From an uncultured Craurococcus sp. (GTDB lineage Bacteria; Pseudomonadota; Alphaproteobacteria; Acetobacterales; Acetobacteraceae): a stretch of 40,143 nt of DNA. The stretch spans positions 1 through 40,143 of the forward strand of contig CADCTD010000164.1 of the NCBI GenBank assembly GCA_902805545.1, written 5' to 3'. The notes beneath the pieces are model-generated. The model saw nothing but the letters and a program-made list of their open reading frames with translations. It did not search any database and was not told the DNA's origin. Position numbers and translations under genes: made by a program. Position 1 is the stretch's first letter, and every line of letters starts with the position of its first letter. Positions 8,031 through 16,493 of the stretch are shown piece by piece.

Positions 8031-8996
8031 ATGTCCTACGCCATCGAAACCCGCGTCACCCGCCTGCTCGGCATCCGCTACCCGATCGTGCAGGGCGGGC
8101 TGGCGCGCGTGGCCTTCTCGGACCTCGCCGCCGCCGTCTCCAATGCCGGCGGGCTCGGGCAGATCAGCACGGCGGGGCTCGACGGGCCGGAGGCGCTCAG
8201 GACCGAGATCAGGCGGTGCCGGGGCCTGACGGACCGGCCCTTCGCGGTGAATTTCCCGATCGGCCGCACCGACATCACCCCGGGGCTGGAGGCGGCGCTG
8301 GAGGAAGGGGTGCGGATCATCGCGCTCACCGCCGGCAACCCGGCGCCCTTCATCCGCCGCTGCGAGCAGGTGAGGGCGACGACGCTGGTGCTCACCGCCG
8401 GGCCCGAGCTGGCGCGTAAGGCGGAGGCGGCCGGTGCCGACATGGTGGCGACCGTGGGCTTCGAGGGCGGCGGCCATATCGGCCGCTCCGACGAGACGAC
8501 CATGGTCATGGTCCCCCGCACCGTCGCCGCGGTGAAGATCCCGGTCCTCGCCTCCGGCGGCATCGCCACCGGCGCCGGGCTGCTGGCGGCGCTGGCGCTC
8601 GGCGCCGAGGGGGTGGAGATGGGCACCCGCTTCGTCGCCAGCGCCGAGGCCATCGCCCATGAGGCCTACAAGCAGGCCCTCGCCCGCGCCGCGCCGGCCG
8701 ACACCATGCTGATCAAGCGGACGCTCGGCATGCCCGGCCGCGTGCTGCGCAGCCCGCATGCCGAGCGCATCGTCGCCGCCGAGGCGGCCGGCGCCCCGAA
8801 GGAGGAGCTGATCGCCATGATCGCCGGCGCCGCCAATGCCCGGGGCACGGATGGCGGCGACCTCGAGGACAGCTATGTCTGGGCCGGGCAGTGCGTCGGC
8901 CTGATCGACGGGGTGGAGCCCGCCGGCGCCATCATTGCCCGCATGGCCGAGGAGGCTTCGGCCGGCCTCGCCCGGCTGCGGGGTATGATGGCATGA
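8031..8996 (+). CDS. Nitronate monooxygenase (2-nitropropane dioxygenase family)
   Basis: The 321-residue product is an FMN-dependent TIM-barrel enzyme. It starts with TRLLGIRYPIVQGGLARVA, the family's N-terminal FMN motif. It carries GFEGGGHIGRSDETT near residues 143-157 (the GxExGGHxG signature), VLASGGIATGAG (phosphate-binding loop) and GAEGVEMGTRFVAS near the C-terminal side. Members oxidise alkyl nitronates such as propionate-3-nitronate. Several paralogues are annotated only by similarity and may act as other FMN oxidases, so the reaction is likely but not certain. AGGGG lies a few bases before the ATG. The stop overlaps the amidase start (ATGA), which implies translational coupling and perhaps a shared nitrogen-compound pathway. 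Confidence 0.85.
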   Translation: MSYAIETRVTRLLGIRYPIVQGGLARVAFSDLAAAVSNAGGLGQISTAGLDGPEALRTEIRRCRGLTDRPFAVNFPIGRTDITPGLEAALEEGVRIIALTAGNPAPFIRRCEQVRATTLVLTAGPELARKAEAAGADMVATVGFEGGGHIGRSDETTMVMVPRTVAAVKIPVLASGGIATGAGLLAALALGAEGVEMGTRFVASAEAIAHEAYKQALARAAPADTMLIKRTLGMPGRVLRSPHAERIVAAEAAGAPKEELIAMIAGAANARGTDGGDLEDSYVWAGQCVGLIDGVEPAGAIIARMAEEASAGLARLRGMMA

Positions 8997-10387
8997 GCGA
9001 GGACCCCGCGCTCCTCTCCGCCACGGCGCTGGCCGGCCGCTTCGCCCAGGGCCGGCTCTCCCCCACCGAGGCGCTGGAGGCGGTACTCGCTCGCACGGGG
9101 CGGCTGAATCCCCGCCTCAACGCCATCATCGCCCTCGACGAGGCCGGCGCCCGCGCCGTCGCGGCGGCGAGCACCGCCCGCTGGCGCGCCGGGCTGCCGC
9201 TCTCGCCACTCGATGGCGTGCCCTTCACGGTGAAGGACAACATCGCCATGGCCGGCCTGCCCTGCGCCTGGGGCAGCCCGCTCTTCGCCGGCAGCGTGCC
9301 GGAGCGGGACGAGCTGCCGGTCGCCCGGCTGCGCACCGCCGGGATGGTGCCGCTCGGCAAGACGAACGTCCCGGAATTCACCCTCCAGGGCTATACGAGC
9401 AACCCGGTCTTCGGCCCGACCCGCAACCCGTGGAACCTGGCGCTGACGCCGGGTGGCTCCTCCGGCGGGGCGGTGGCGGCGGTCGCGGCCGGGCTCGGGC
9501 CGCTGGCGCTCGGGACGGATGGCGGCGGCTCCATCCGCCGGCCGGCCTCGCATGCCGGGCTGGTCGGGCTGAAGCCGACGCCCGGCCGGGTGCCGCGCTG
9601 CGACGGGCTGCCGGCCATCCTGCTCGATCTCGAGCAGATCGGCCCGATCGCCCGGACCAGCGCGGACCTGGTCGCCCTCCTCGCGCTGCTCGCCCCGCCC
9701 GATGCGCGGGACCCGCTGAGCCGTGCCGTGCCGCCCTTCGTCGTGCCGGCGGCGCCGGGGCGGCAGCGCATTCTCTTCGTCCCGCGCTTCGGCGCTCATC
9801 CGGTCGATCCGGAGATCGCCGCTAGCACCGCGGCGGCAGCGGCACGCTTGGCTGCGCTCGGCCATCAGGTGGAGGAGGGCGCACCACCTTTCGACACCGA
9901 ATTGCTGCCCGCGCTGTTCAACCCCGTCGGCCAGGCCGGCCTCGCCTGGCTGCTGGCCACCCGCGGCGGCGAGGCGAGCGCGCCCATGCTGCGGGAGATG
10001 GCAGAGGCCGGCCGGGCGCTGCCCGCCACCGCGCTCTTCGCGGCGCTGGACGGCATCGCTGGCTTCCGCCGGCGGATGGCCGGCTTCTTCACCACGACCG
10101 ACCTCATCCTGACCCCGGCCGCCGCCGCCCTGCCCTGGCCGGCGGAGGAGGTCGCGCCGCCGGTCATCGACGGCCAGGCGGTCGGGCCGCGCGGCCATGC
10201 CGTCTTCACCAATTTCGCCAATCTGGCCGGACTGCCCGGGCTGGCCCTGCCGGGCCGGCCCTCGGCGGCCGGACTGCCCATCGGCTTCCAGCTCGTCGGG
10301 CCGGCCGGGTCGGACGGGCTGCTCTGCGCCCTGGCGCGCGAATGGGAGGCAGCGGAGCCCTGGCCGCTCTGGCAGGAGGCCGGCTGA
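8993..10387 (+). CDS. Amidase signature family hydrolase
   Basis: The 464-residue product has the complete Ser-cisSer-Lys catalytic set of amidase-signature enzymes. Lys81 lies in TVKDNIAMAG, the cis-serine in PGGSSGGAVAA (Ser156/157) and the nucleophile Ser180 in TDGGGSIRRPAS. The family hydrolyses carboxamides to acids and ammonia, or transfers the amide in GatA. No gatB or gatC is adjacent and the C-terminus is not GatA-like, so a free-standing catabolic amidase is more likely. It overlaps the upstream nitronate monooxygenase by four bases. The two may release nitrogen from nitro and amide compounds in one operon, though the shared substrate is unknown. Confidence 0.88.
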   Translation: MSEDPALLSATALAGRFAQGRLSPTEALEAVLARTGRLNPRLNAIIALDEAGARAVAAASTARWRAGLPLSPLDGVPFTVKDNIAMAGLPCAWGSPLFAGSVPERDELPVARLRTAGMVPLGKTNVPEFTLQGYTSNPVFGPTRNPWNLALTPGGSSGGAVAAVAAGLGPLALGTDGGGSIRRPASHAGLVGLKPTPGRVPRCDGLPAILLDLEQIGPIARTSADLVALLALLAPPDARDPLSRAVPPFVVPAAPGRQRILFVPRFGAHPVDPEIAASTAAAAARLAALGHQVEEGAPPFDTELLPALFNPVGQAGLAWLLATRGGEASAPMLREMAEAGRALPATALFAALDGIAGFRRRMAGFFTTTDLILTPAAAALPWPAEEVAPPVIDGQAVGPRGHAVFTNFANLAGLPGLALPGRPSAAGLPIGFQLVGPAGSDGLLCALAREWEAAEPWPLWQEAG

Positions 10388-10812
10388 GGGCTGTAACCGA
10401 TGCGCGCACAATTTCGCCAGAGATCGCGCATCCAGTTGTTGCGCTGCGACGTAGCACCGCAGGAAGGGCAGTGATGCTGTCCTTTTTCGACACACTCCTG
10501 CGGTCTGGAACGATGCCGACATCCCTCTTCATGCTGCTTCCCTCGTTCGATGGCCTGGCGGATCCCGCCTGGGGCCTGAGCTGGCACAGGGAGCTGTGCA
10601 GCGTCCTCGCCGCCTCCCCAGACGAGGCCAGGCGGCTCGCCGCCGGGCCAGTACACGGTCGCGGTGCATCCGGACCCGGTGCTGGCCGCCTGACATTCGC
10701 CCTGGCTCAATACGCGGCTTGTGGCGGTGGAGCAGGATTCGGTGGCGTAGCGGCGCCGCGAGCCGGCATCCGCCGCATTCCAAAACGCGGCCCGCATTCC
10801 CATCTGCGGGAC
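10388..10812. other. 425-base region of atypical composition, possible gene remnant
   Basis: No intact gene is convincing here. GC is lower, especially at 10400-10530. An ATG at 10474 has a good AGGAAGGG site 5 bases upstream and opens a natural-looking frame through about 10667 (ending in SPDEARRLAAG). In the next frame a natural-looking segment (GQYTVAVHPDPVLAA) continues to a TGA at 10691-10693. That pattern suits a short gene broken by a one-base frameshift near 10668. Perfect 9-bp inverted repeats ACCGCAGGA (10456-10464) and TCCTGCGGT (10496-10504) flank the putative start. On the minus strand a Cys-x-x-Cys-containing frame is visible but has no start signal. Confidence 0.4.
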
Positions 10813-11508
10813 ATGAGCAAGCTGCCCACCGCCCCGGGCTCCACCGCCGTCACCGAGTTCCTGCGCCAGGTCGCAAGCCTGCCGGCCCGTCCGGCAAGCC
10901 ACCGGCCCGGGCGGCTCGTCATGGCGATCGACGCCACCGCCTCCCGCCAGCCGAGTTGGGACCGGGCCTGCCAGATCCAGGGCGAGATGTTCCAGGCGAC
11001 ACGCGCCCTCGGCGGCCTCGTCATCCGCCTCGCCTATTTCCGCGGCTTCGAGGAATTCGCCGCGACTCCCTTCCTCGCCGATGCCGCGGAGCTCACCCGC
11101 CGCATGACCGGGCTGCAGTGCCTCGGCGGCCAGACCCAGATCGGCCGCGTCTTCCAGCATGTGCTGGCGGAGACGCAGCGCGACCGCGTGCATGCCCTGA
11201 TCCTCATCGGCGATGCGATGGAGGAGCCGCTCGACCCGCTCTGCCACCAGGCCGGCCAGCTCGGCCTGCACGGCACGCCGATCTTCGCCTTCCACGAGGG
11301 CGGCGACCCGCGCGCCCGCGATGCCTTCCGGCAATTCGCCAGGCTCTCCGGCGGCGCCTATGCGCCCTTCGATGCCGCCAGCGCCGCGACGCTGGCCGAG
11401 CTGCTGCGCGCCGTCGCCGTCTATGCCGCCGGCGGCCGCGCGGCCCTCGCCAGGCTGCCCAGCGAGGCGGCCCGGCGCATCGCCGGCCAGCTGCCCGCGC
11501 CCCGCTGA
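10813..11508 (+). CDS. VWA-domain protein
   Basis: The 231-residue product reads as a single von Willebrand factor A domain. The first strand ends in the metal-ion-dependent adhesion site (MIDAS) motif as DATAS (Asp40, Thr42, Ser44). A conserved Thr/Gly segment (QTQIGRVFQHVL) and a second acidic loop (ILIGDAME) follow. VWA proteins usually mediate metal-dependent protein-protein contacts. There is no signal peptide, so it is cytosolic. The ATG at 10813 is chosen because the sequence downstream is clean and the frame upstream is low-complexity, but its Shine-Dalgarno sequence (GGGAC) is weak. The stop overlaps the start of the J-domain gene (TGATG), so the two are translationally coupled and probably work together. 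Confidence 0.75.
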   Translation: MSKLPTAPGSTAVTEFLRQVASLPARPASHRPGRLVMAIDATASRQPSWDRACQIQGEMFQATRALGGLVIRLAYFRGFEEFAATPFLADAAELTRRMTGLQCLGGQTQIGRVFQHVLAETQRDRVHALILIGDAMEEPLDPLCHQAGQLGLHGTPIFAFHEGGDPRARDAFRQFARLSGGAYAPFDAASAATLAELLRAVAVYAAGGRAALARLPSEAARRIAGQLPAPR

Positions 11509-12185
11509 TGGCCTGGCTCGCCCTCGGCGCGCTGGCGCTGCTGCTCGGGCTCTGGCTGCTGCGCGCCTTCGCCGAGGCCTCCCCGGCGACCATCCGCAAG
11601 GTGGGGCTCTGGGTCCTTGGCCTGCTCGGCGGCGGGGCGCTGCTGCTCCTGCTGCTGACCGGCCGCGGGGTACAGGCGCTCTGGGCGCTGGTCTTCTTCG
11701 GCCCGGTCGTCTGGCGGCGCATCAGCGGCTGGATCGCCGCGCGCCGCTTCGCCCGCCCGGCCGGCGATGCCAGCACCGTCGAGACGGCGACGCTCGCCAT
11801 GAGCCTGGACCATGCGACCGGCACCTTCACCGGCCGCATCCGGCAGGGGCGCCAGGCGGGGCGGGACCTGGCGAGCCTCGACCTCGCCGCCCTCCGCGCC
11901 CTGCTGGAGGAGTGCGGCGGAACCGACCCGGAGAGCGTCCCCCTGCTCGAGGCCTGGCTCGACCGCACCCATCCCGGCTGGCGCGATGCCCCCGCCGAGC
12001 CCGGCAGCAGCGGCCCGATGACGAGGACGGAGGCGCTGGCCATCCTCGGCCTCGCCGAGGGCGCCGATGCCGAGGCGATCCGCACCGCCCATCGCCGCTT
12101 GATGCGGAGCGCCCATCCCGACAGCGGCGGCAGCGACTGGCTGGCGGCCCGCATCAACCAGGCCCGCGACATCCTGCTCGACTAA
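11508..12185 (+). CDS. Membrane-anchored J-domain (DnaJ-like) protein
   Basis: The 225-residue product has hydrophobic segments at residues about 1-20 and 34-68. A middle region follows, then a C-terminal J-domain from about residue 171 with the essential HPD tripeptide at 203-205 (SAHPDSGGSDW). The arrangement, with an N-terminal anchor and a C-terminal J-domain ending in QARDILL, matches DjlA/Tim14-like cochaperones that recruit DnaK (Hsp70) to a membrane site. No dnaK or grpE lies in the window, though hrcA is 3 kb away. It overlaps the VWA gene by one base (TGATG), which suggests the VWA protein is its client or partner. Confidence 0.8.
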   Translation: MAWLALGALALLLGLWLLRAFAEASPATIRKVGLWVLGLLGGGALLLLLLTGRGVQALWALVFFGPVVWRRISGWIAARRFARPAGDASTVETATLAMSLDHATGTFTGRIRQGRQAGRDLASLDLAALRALLEECGGTDPESVPLLEAWLDRTHPGWRDAPAEPGSSGPMTRTEALAILGLAEGADAEAIRTAHRRLMRSAHPDSGGSDWLAARINQARDILLD

Positions 12186-12244
12186 CGAACGCCCATCGCC
12201 CGGCCCGCGTTGGCCTTCCTTCAATCCATCGAGGGAGCAGCCCC

Positions 12245-12457
12245 ATGACGAAGCCCAAAGGCAGCGACGACCGCAACGGCCAGCTCGGCGAGGCCGAGTT
12301 CCGCCAGGGCAATCGCGGCCAGCCCGAGACCGGCGAGAAGGATGCGCGCGGCCTGACCCGCGACAGCACCCTGCTCCAGGAGGAGGACGAGGCTCCCGTC
12401 CCCGGCGACGCCGCCCGCGGTCCCTGGGCCGTGGACACCACGCCGAAAGGCGACTGA
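12245..12457 (+). CDS. Small hydrophilic protein of unknown function (70 aa)
   Basis: The product is highly charged, rich in Gly, Asp, Glu and Lys/Arg, with no hydrophobic core, signal peptide or cysteine. It is probably disordered. A GAGGGA ribosome binding site lies about 8 bases before the ATG, which supports expression. It follows the J-domain gene by 59 bases and precedes galU by 117. Composition resembles the small stress-related hydrophilic proteins common in this group, but I recognise no family. Confidence 0.55.
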   Translation: MTKPKGSDDRNGQLGEAEFRQGNRGQPETGEKDARGLTRDSTLLQEEDEAPVPGDAARGPWAVDTTPKGD

Positions 12458-12574
12458 TCGGGAAGCGCAGCGGGGTGGCGGCGGGCATAACTTGCCCCGC
12501 CCCCACCCCGCATGGCATCCCTCCCCCTGCGCCGCAACCACGGCACACCCATCGCCACCGCCAGGGAGAGCCCC

Positions 12575-13450
12575 GTGCCCGCCAAGAAGCCGCTGAAGAA
12601 GGCCGTCCTGCCCGTCGCCGGCCTCGGCACCCGTTTCCTGCCCGCCACCAAGGTGATGGCGAAGGAAATGCTCCCCGTGGTGGACAAGCCGCTCATCCAG
12701 TATGCGGTCGAGGAGGCGCGCGCCGCGGGCATCGAGCAGTTCTGCTTCGTCACCGGCCGTGGCAAGGTGATGCTGGTCGACCAATTCGACGTCGCCGTCG
12801 AGCTGGAGCGGACGCTGACCGAGCGCGGCAAGCAGAAGGAGCTCGACATGCTCCATGCCCAGGCGCTGCAGCCCGGCTCCATCATCACCACGCGCCAGCA
12901 GGTGCCGCTCGGCCTCGGCCATGCGATCTGGTGCGCGCGGGCCTTCATCGCCGATGATCCCTTCGCCATCCTGCTCCCCGACGACCTGATGCAATGCGAG
13001 GTCTCCTGCACGAAGCAGCTCGCCGAGGCCTATGACGAGACCGGCGGCAATGTCGTCGCGGTCGAGGAAGTGCCGCGGGAGATCGTCAACCGCTACGGCG
13101 TCATCGACCCCGGCGCCACCTCCGGCAGGCTTGTGGAGGTGAAGGGCCTGGTCGAGAAGCCGCCGGTCGACAAGGCGCCCTCCAACCTCACCGTCATCGG
13201 CCGCTACGTGCTGATGCCCGAGGTCATCGGCCATCTCGCCAAGATGGAGCGCGGCGCCGGCAACGAGATCCAGCTCACCGACAGCATGGCGAAGCTGATC
13301 GGCACCCAGCCCTTCCACGGCGTGCTCTACGAGGGCAAGCGTTTCGACTGCGGCGACAAGGCCGGCTATCTCGAGGCGCAGGTCGCCTTCGCCATGGCCC
13401 GGCCCGACATGGCGCCCGCCATGCGCGAGATCATCAAGCGCTACGCCTGA
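12575..13450 (+). CDS. galU: UTP-glucose-1-phosphate uridylyltransferase
   Basis: The enzyme makes UDP-glucose from UTP and glucose-1-phosphate for exopolysaccharide, lipopolysaccharide and glucan synthesis. The product is 291 residues with the nucleotidyltransferase signature [19 protein letters not shown] from residue 15, the family element [24 protein letters not shown], and [10 protein letters not shown]. The GTG at 12575 is preferred: AGGGAGAG lies 4-10 bases upstream, and the length then matches the family. The ATG at 12512 would add 21 unconserved residues. It is 10 bases from the phosphohexomutase gene, so glucose-1-phosphate production and use are paired. Its product also fits opgH at 26.8-28.4 kb. 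Confidence 0.93.
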   Translation: MPAKKPLKKAVLPVAGLGTRFLPATKVMAKEMLPVVDKPLIQYAVEEARAAGIEQFCFVTGRGKVMLVDQFDVAVELERTLTERGKQKELDMLHAQALQPGSIITTRQQVPLGLGHAIWCARAFIADDPFAILLPDDLMQCEVSCTKQLAEAYDETGGNVVAVEEVPREIVNRYGVIDPGATSGRLVEVKGLVEKPPVDKAPSNLTVIGRYVLMPEVIGHLAKMERGAGNEIQLTDSMAKLIGTQPFHGVLYEGKRFDCGDKAGYLEAQVAFAMARPDMAPAMREIIKRYA

Positions 13451-13460
13451 GGAACCCCCG

Positions 13461-14888
13461 ATGTCCGTCTTCCATCACGAATTCCACGGCACCGTCCTCC
13501 GCGAATACGATATCCGCGGCATCATCGGCGAGACGCTGCAGCCCGAGGATGCCTTCGCCATCGGCCGCTGCTTCGGCTCGATCGTGGCGCGCGCCAAGGG
13601 GGACAAGGCCGGCGGCAAGGTCGCGGTGGGCTATGACGGCCGCCTCTCCTCGCCCGACCTCGAGCCGCAGCTCGTCGCTGGCCTGCGCGCCTGCGGGCTC
13701 GAGGTGCTGCGCATCGGCCTCGTCGCCACGCCGATGCTCTACTTCGCCAGCCATGCCCTGGCCGCCGATGGCGCGGTGATGGTGACGGGCAGCCACAATC
13801 CGCCGAACTACAACGGCTTCAAGATGATGCTGGGCCAGAAGCCCTTCTACGGCCCGCAGATCCAGGAGATCGGCCGCATGGCGCGGGACGGCGATGTCGT
13901 CCCCGTCGCCACCGAGGGCAGCGACCGCCAGGTCGAGATCATGGAGGACTACGTCGCCCGCGTGCTGCAGGATTACGACGGCGGCGAGCGTCGGCTGAAG
14001 GTCGTCTGGGACCCGGGCAACGGCTCCGGCTGCGAGGTGACGAAAGTGCTGGCCGGCAAGCTTCCCGGCGAGCACACCGTCATCAACGGCGACGTGGACG
14101 GCACCTTCCCCAACCACCATCCCGACCCGACGGTGGCCAAGAACCTCGAGCAGCTCATCGCCGAGGTCGCCCGCACCGGCGCCGATCTCGGCATCGCCTT
14201 CGATGGCGATGCCGACCGCATCGGCGTCGTCGACAATGAGGGCCACATCCTCTTCGGCGACCAGCTCCTCATCATCCTGGCGCGCGACGTGCTCAAGTCG
14301 AAGCCGGGCGGCACCATCATCGCCGATGTCAAGGCGAGCCAGGTGCTGTTCGACGAGGTGGCCAAGGCGGGCGGCACGCCGCTGATGTGGAAGACCGGCC
14401 ACTCGCTGATCAAGACCAAGATGGCCGAGACGGGCAGCCCGCTCGCCGGGGAGATGTCGGGCCATATCTTCTTCGCCGACAAGTGGTACGGCTTCGACGA
14501 CGCGCCCTATTCGGCCCTCCGTCTGCTCGGCATCGTCGCGCGGATGCAGGAGAGGCTGAGCGAGGTCCGTGCCGCCCTGCCGCAGGTGATCAACACGCCG
14601 GAGCTGCGCTTCGACTGCGCCGAGGATCGCAAGTTCCAGGTGGTGCAGGAGGTGAAGGGGCGCCTCGCCGCCTCCGGTGCCCAGGTGCAGGATGTCGACG
14701 GCGTCCGCGTGCTGACGGAGGATGGCTGGTGGCTGCTGCGGGCCTCCAACACCCAGGCGGTGCTGGTGGCGCGCTGCGAGGCCTCCTCCGAGGCCGGGCT
14801 CGACCGACTGAAGGCGCTGCTGGCCGAGCAGCTGACCGCCAGCGGCCTGCCCGTGCCCGACTTCTCGGCCGAGAACGCCGGCCATTAG
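13461..14888 (+). CDS. Phosphomannomutase/phosphoglucomutase
   Basis: The 475-residue alpha-D-phosphohexomutase interconverts the 1- and 6-phosphates of glucose or mannose. The phosphoserine loop is [14 protein letters not shown] with Ser111 as the phosphoryl carrier. The metal-binding loop is FDGDADR (Asp248, Asp250, Asp252). The sugar-binding loop is GEMSGH and the C-terminal phosphate-binding loop is [13 protein letters not shown]. Length and loops match the bifunctional AlgC/ManB type (pgmG in some alphaproteobacteria). It lies 10 bases after galU with AGGA before the ATG and supplies glucose-1-phosphate to GalU or mannose-1-phosphate to GDP-mannose synthesis. Confidence 0.92.
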   Translation: MSVFHHEFHGTVLREYDIRGIIGETLQPEDAFAIGRCFGSIVARAKGDKAGGKVAVGYDGRLSSPDLEPQLVAGLRACGLEVLRIGLVATPMLYFASHALAADGAVMVTGSHNPPNYNGFKMMLGQKPFYGPQIQEIGRMARDGDVVPVATEGSDRQVEIMEDYVARVLQDYDGGERRLKVVWDPGNGSGCEVTKVLAGKLPGEHTVINGDVDGTFPNHHPDPTVAKNLEQLIAEVARTGADLGIAFDGDADRIGVVDNEGHILFGDQLLIILARDVLKSKPGGTIIADVKASQVLFDEVAKAGGTPLMWKTGHSLIKTKMAETGSPLAGEMSGHIFFADKWYGFDDAPYSALRLLGIVARMQERLSEVRAALPQVINTPELRFDCAEDRKFQVVQEVKGRLAASGAQVQDVDGVRVLTEDGWWLLRASNTQAVLVARCEASSEAGLDRLKALLAEQLTASGLPVPDFSAENAGH

Positions 14889-14895
14889 CCAGGGC

Positions 14896-15219
14896 GTGCT
14901 GCTCTTTCTCTACGGCAGCCTGCTCGACCCGAAGGTGCTCGCCCGGCAATCGGGCGAGCCCGGCCTCGCCCGCCGCCTGCGCCCCGCGGTGCTGGCTGAC
15001 CATGCCCGCCGCCCGCTGCGCGGCACGCGCTACCCGACGCTGATCCGGCAGGCGGGCACCTTCACGGAGGGCGCGCTGCTGCGCCCCGGCCCCGCCGCCC
15101 TCCGCCGCCTCGCCGCCTATGAGGGCGCCGAGTACCGCCTCGCCCCGGTGCGGCCGTTGACCGCCCGCGGCCCGGTCCGCGCCCGTGCCTGGATCGCGCC
15201 GCGCTGGCGGGCCGGGTAG
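14896..15219 (+). CDS. Gamma-glutamylcyclotransferase-like (AIG2-like) protein
   Basis: This 107-residue product has the small beta-barrel fold signature LFLYGSLLDP at the N-terminus (YGSL at residues 6-9 binds substrate). Glu76 in AYEGAEYRLAPV sits where the catalytic glutamate lies. Family members cyclise gamma-glutamyl amines to 5-oxoproline, but many bacterial paralogues are uncharacterised. The start is GTG at 14896, 7 bases after the phosphohexomutase stop, with AGGG just upstream. This makes it probably the third gene of the galU operon. Why it sits with sugar-nucleotide genes is unclear. Confidence 0.75.
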   Translation: MLLFLYGSLLDPKVLARQSGEPGLARRLRPAVLADHARRPLRGTRYPTLIRQAGTFTEGALLRPGPAALRRLAAYEGAEYRLAPVRPLTARGPVRARAWIAPRWRAG

Positions 15220-15236
15220 GGGGGCCGTACGGCGCA

Positions 15237-15266
15237 TTGACGCGGGGCATCCCCGGTCCCTACCTT
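15237..15266 (+). promoter_or_regulatory. Candidate promoter of hrcA
   Basis: TTGACG (15237-15242) and TACCTT (15261-15266) are 18 bases apart, about 33 bases before the hrcA start. No CIRCE operator (TTAGCACTC-N9-GAGTGCTAA) is present here, so HrcA autoregulation through this promoter is not supported by the sequence. Confidence 0.4.
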
Positions 15267-15298
15267 GTTCACTGGATGTACAAGGGTTCAAGCCATTG

Positions 15299-16372
15299 AT
15301 GTACCCGCCGAAAACCCCGCTCGGGGCGGCCGTCGGCACGTCCCTGGCCGGGCTCGACAGCCGCGCCGCGACCATCCTGCGCGAGCTGGTCGAGATCTAT
15401 GTCACGACCGGGGAGCCGGTGGGCTCGCGCACCCTCTCGCGCCGCCTGCCGCTCGGCCTCTCCCCGGCCTCCATCCGCAACGTCATGGCGGATCTGGAAG
15501 AGGCCGGGCTGCTCTATGCCCCGCATACCTCCGCCGGCCGGCTGCCGACCGAGCGGGGCCTGCGCCTCTTCGTTGACGGGCTGCTGGAGTTCGGCGACCT
15601 CAGCGAGGAGGAGCGGAGCGAGATCGCCGCCCGCTGCGCCGCCTCCGGCCGCTCGATGCAGGAGACGCTGGGCGAGGCCGGGCAGATGCTCTCCGGCCTC
15701 GCCGGTGCCGCCGGCCTCGTCGTCGCGCCCAAGTCGGAAGGCACGATCCGCCACATCGAGTTCGTCGGCCTCGGCCCTGGCCGCGCCCTGGTGGTGCTCG
15801 TCACCGCCGATGGCCGGGTCGAGAACCGGGTGATCGACGTGCCCCCCGGCCTGCCGCCCTCCGCCCTGGTGCAGGCGAGCAACTACCTGAACGCCCGCCT
15901 CGCGGGCCGATCGCTCGACGAGGCGCGGCTGCATGTCAGCGACGAGATCTCCGCCAACCGCACCGCGCTCGACGCGCTCACCAACCAGGTGGTCGAATCC
16001 GGCCTGGCCACCTGGACCGGCGGCGGCGGCGGCAGCCTCATCATCCGCGGCCAGGCGAAGCTCCTGCAGAACCTCGACCAGGCCGCCCGCCTCGCCGAGA
16101 TCCAGGCGCTGTTCGAGCGGCTGGAGGCGCAGGAGACGGTGCTCCGCCTGCTGGACCTTGCCCAGCGCGGCCAGGGCGTGCAGATCTTCATCGGCGCCGA
16201 GAGCGGCCTCTTCGACAGCGCCGGCCTCTCGATGGTCGTCGCCCCCTTCCGCAACGGGCAGGAGCGGATCGTCGGCGCCATCGGCGTCATCGGCCCGACG
16301 CGGATCAACTACGGCCGCGTCATCCCCGTGGTGGACTACACGGCACGTGTGATCGGTCGCCTGCTGGGTTGA
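15299..16372 (+). CDS. hrcA: Heat-inducible transcription repressor HrcA
   Basis: HrcA binds CIRCE operators and represses chaperone genes such as groESL, with GroEL as its cofactor. The 357-residue product has the N-terminal winged helix (AATILRELVEIYVTTGEPVG, GLSPASIRNVMADLEEAGLL, the TSAGRLPTERGLRLFVDGLL wing). A GAF-like middle domain and the C-terminal IGVIGPTRINYGRVIPVVDY block follow. Length is typical. The start ATG at 15299 gives the usual short extension before the winged helix. Its Shine-Dalgarno sequence is weak. It is not followed by grpE, as is common in alphaproteobacteria, but by a glycosidase gene. Confidence 0.94.
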   Translation: MYPPKTPLGAAVGTSLAGLDSRAATILRELVEIYVTTGEPVGSRTLSRRLPLGLSPASIRNVMADLEEAGLLYAPHTSAGRLPTERGLRLFVDGLLEFGDLSEEERSEIAARCAASGRSMQETLGEAGQMLSGLAGAAGLVVAPKSEGTIRHIEFVGLGPGRALVVLVTADGRVENRVIDVPPGLPPSALVQASNYLNARLAGRSLDEARLHVSDEISANRTALDALTNQVVESGLATWTGGGGGSLIIRGQAKLLQNLDQAARLAEIQALFERLEAQETVLRLLDLAQRGQGVQIFIGAESGLFDSAGLSMVVAPFRNGQERIVGAIGVIGPTRINYGRVIPVVDYTARVIGRLLG

Positions 16373-16459
16373 TCCGGGGGCGGGAACGCTTCCTGCCTCG
16401 GGGCTTTGTGGCAGCGGTTTCTTGTCAAGGAGTGGGCAAGGCGTCCATGCGACACCCTA

Positions 16460-16473
16460 CCCGTCCGGACGGG
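16460..16473. promoter_or_regulatory. 14-bp perfect palindrome upstream of the glycosidase gene
   Basis: CCCGTCCGGACGGG reads the same on both strands and ends 20 bases before the ATG at 16494. A half-site-plus-half-site arrangement suits a dimeric repressor. As RNA it could form only a very tight hairpin. No factor is assigned. Confidence 0.35.
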
Positions 16474-16493
16474 GACCCGCCCCGCCACAACGG

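Noticed and set aside
7895-8032. 45-codon minus-strand frame in the gap before the nitronate monooxygenase
   Set aside because: The peptide looks natural (CAVMLAHPGGIDHGV), but its ATG overlaps the start of the divergent gene and the only AGGA is one to two bases away, too close to work. No family recognised.
15220-15298. CIRCE operator expected near hrcA
   Set aside because: No TTAGCACTC-N9-GAGTGCTAA or close variant is present in this gap or elsewhere that I could find by eye.
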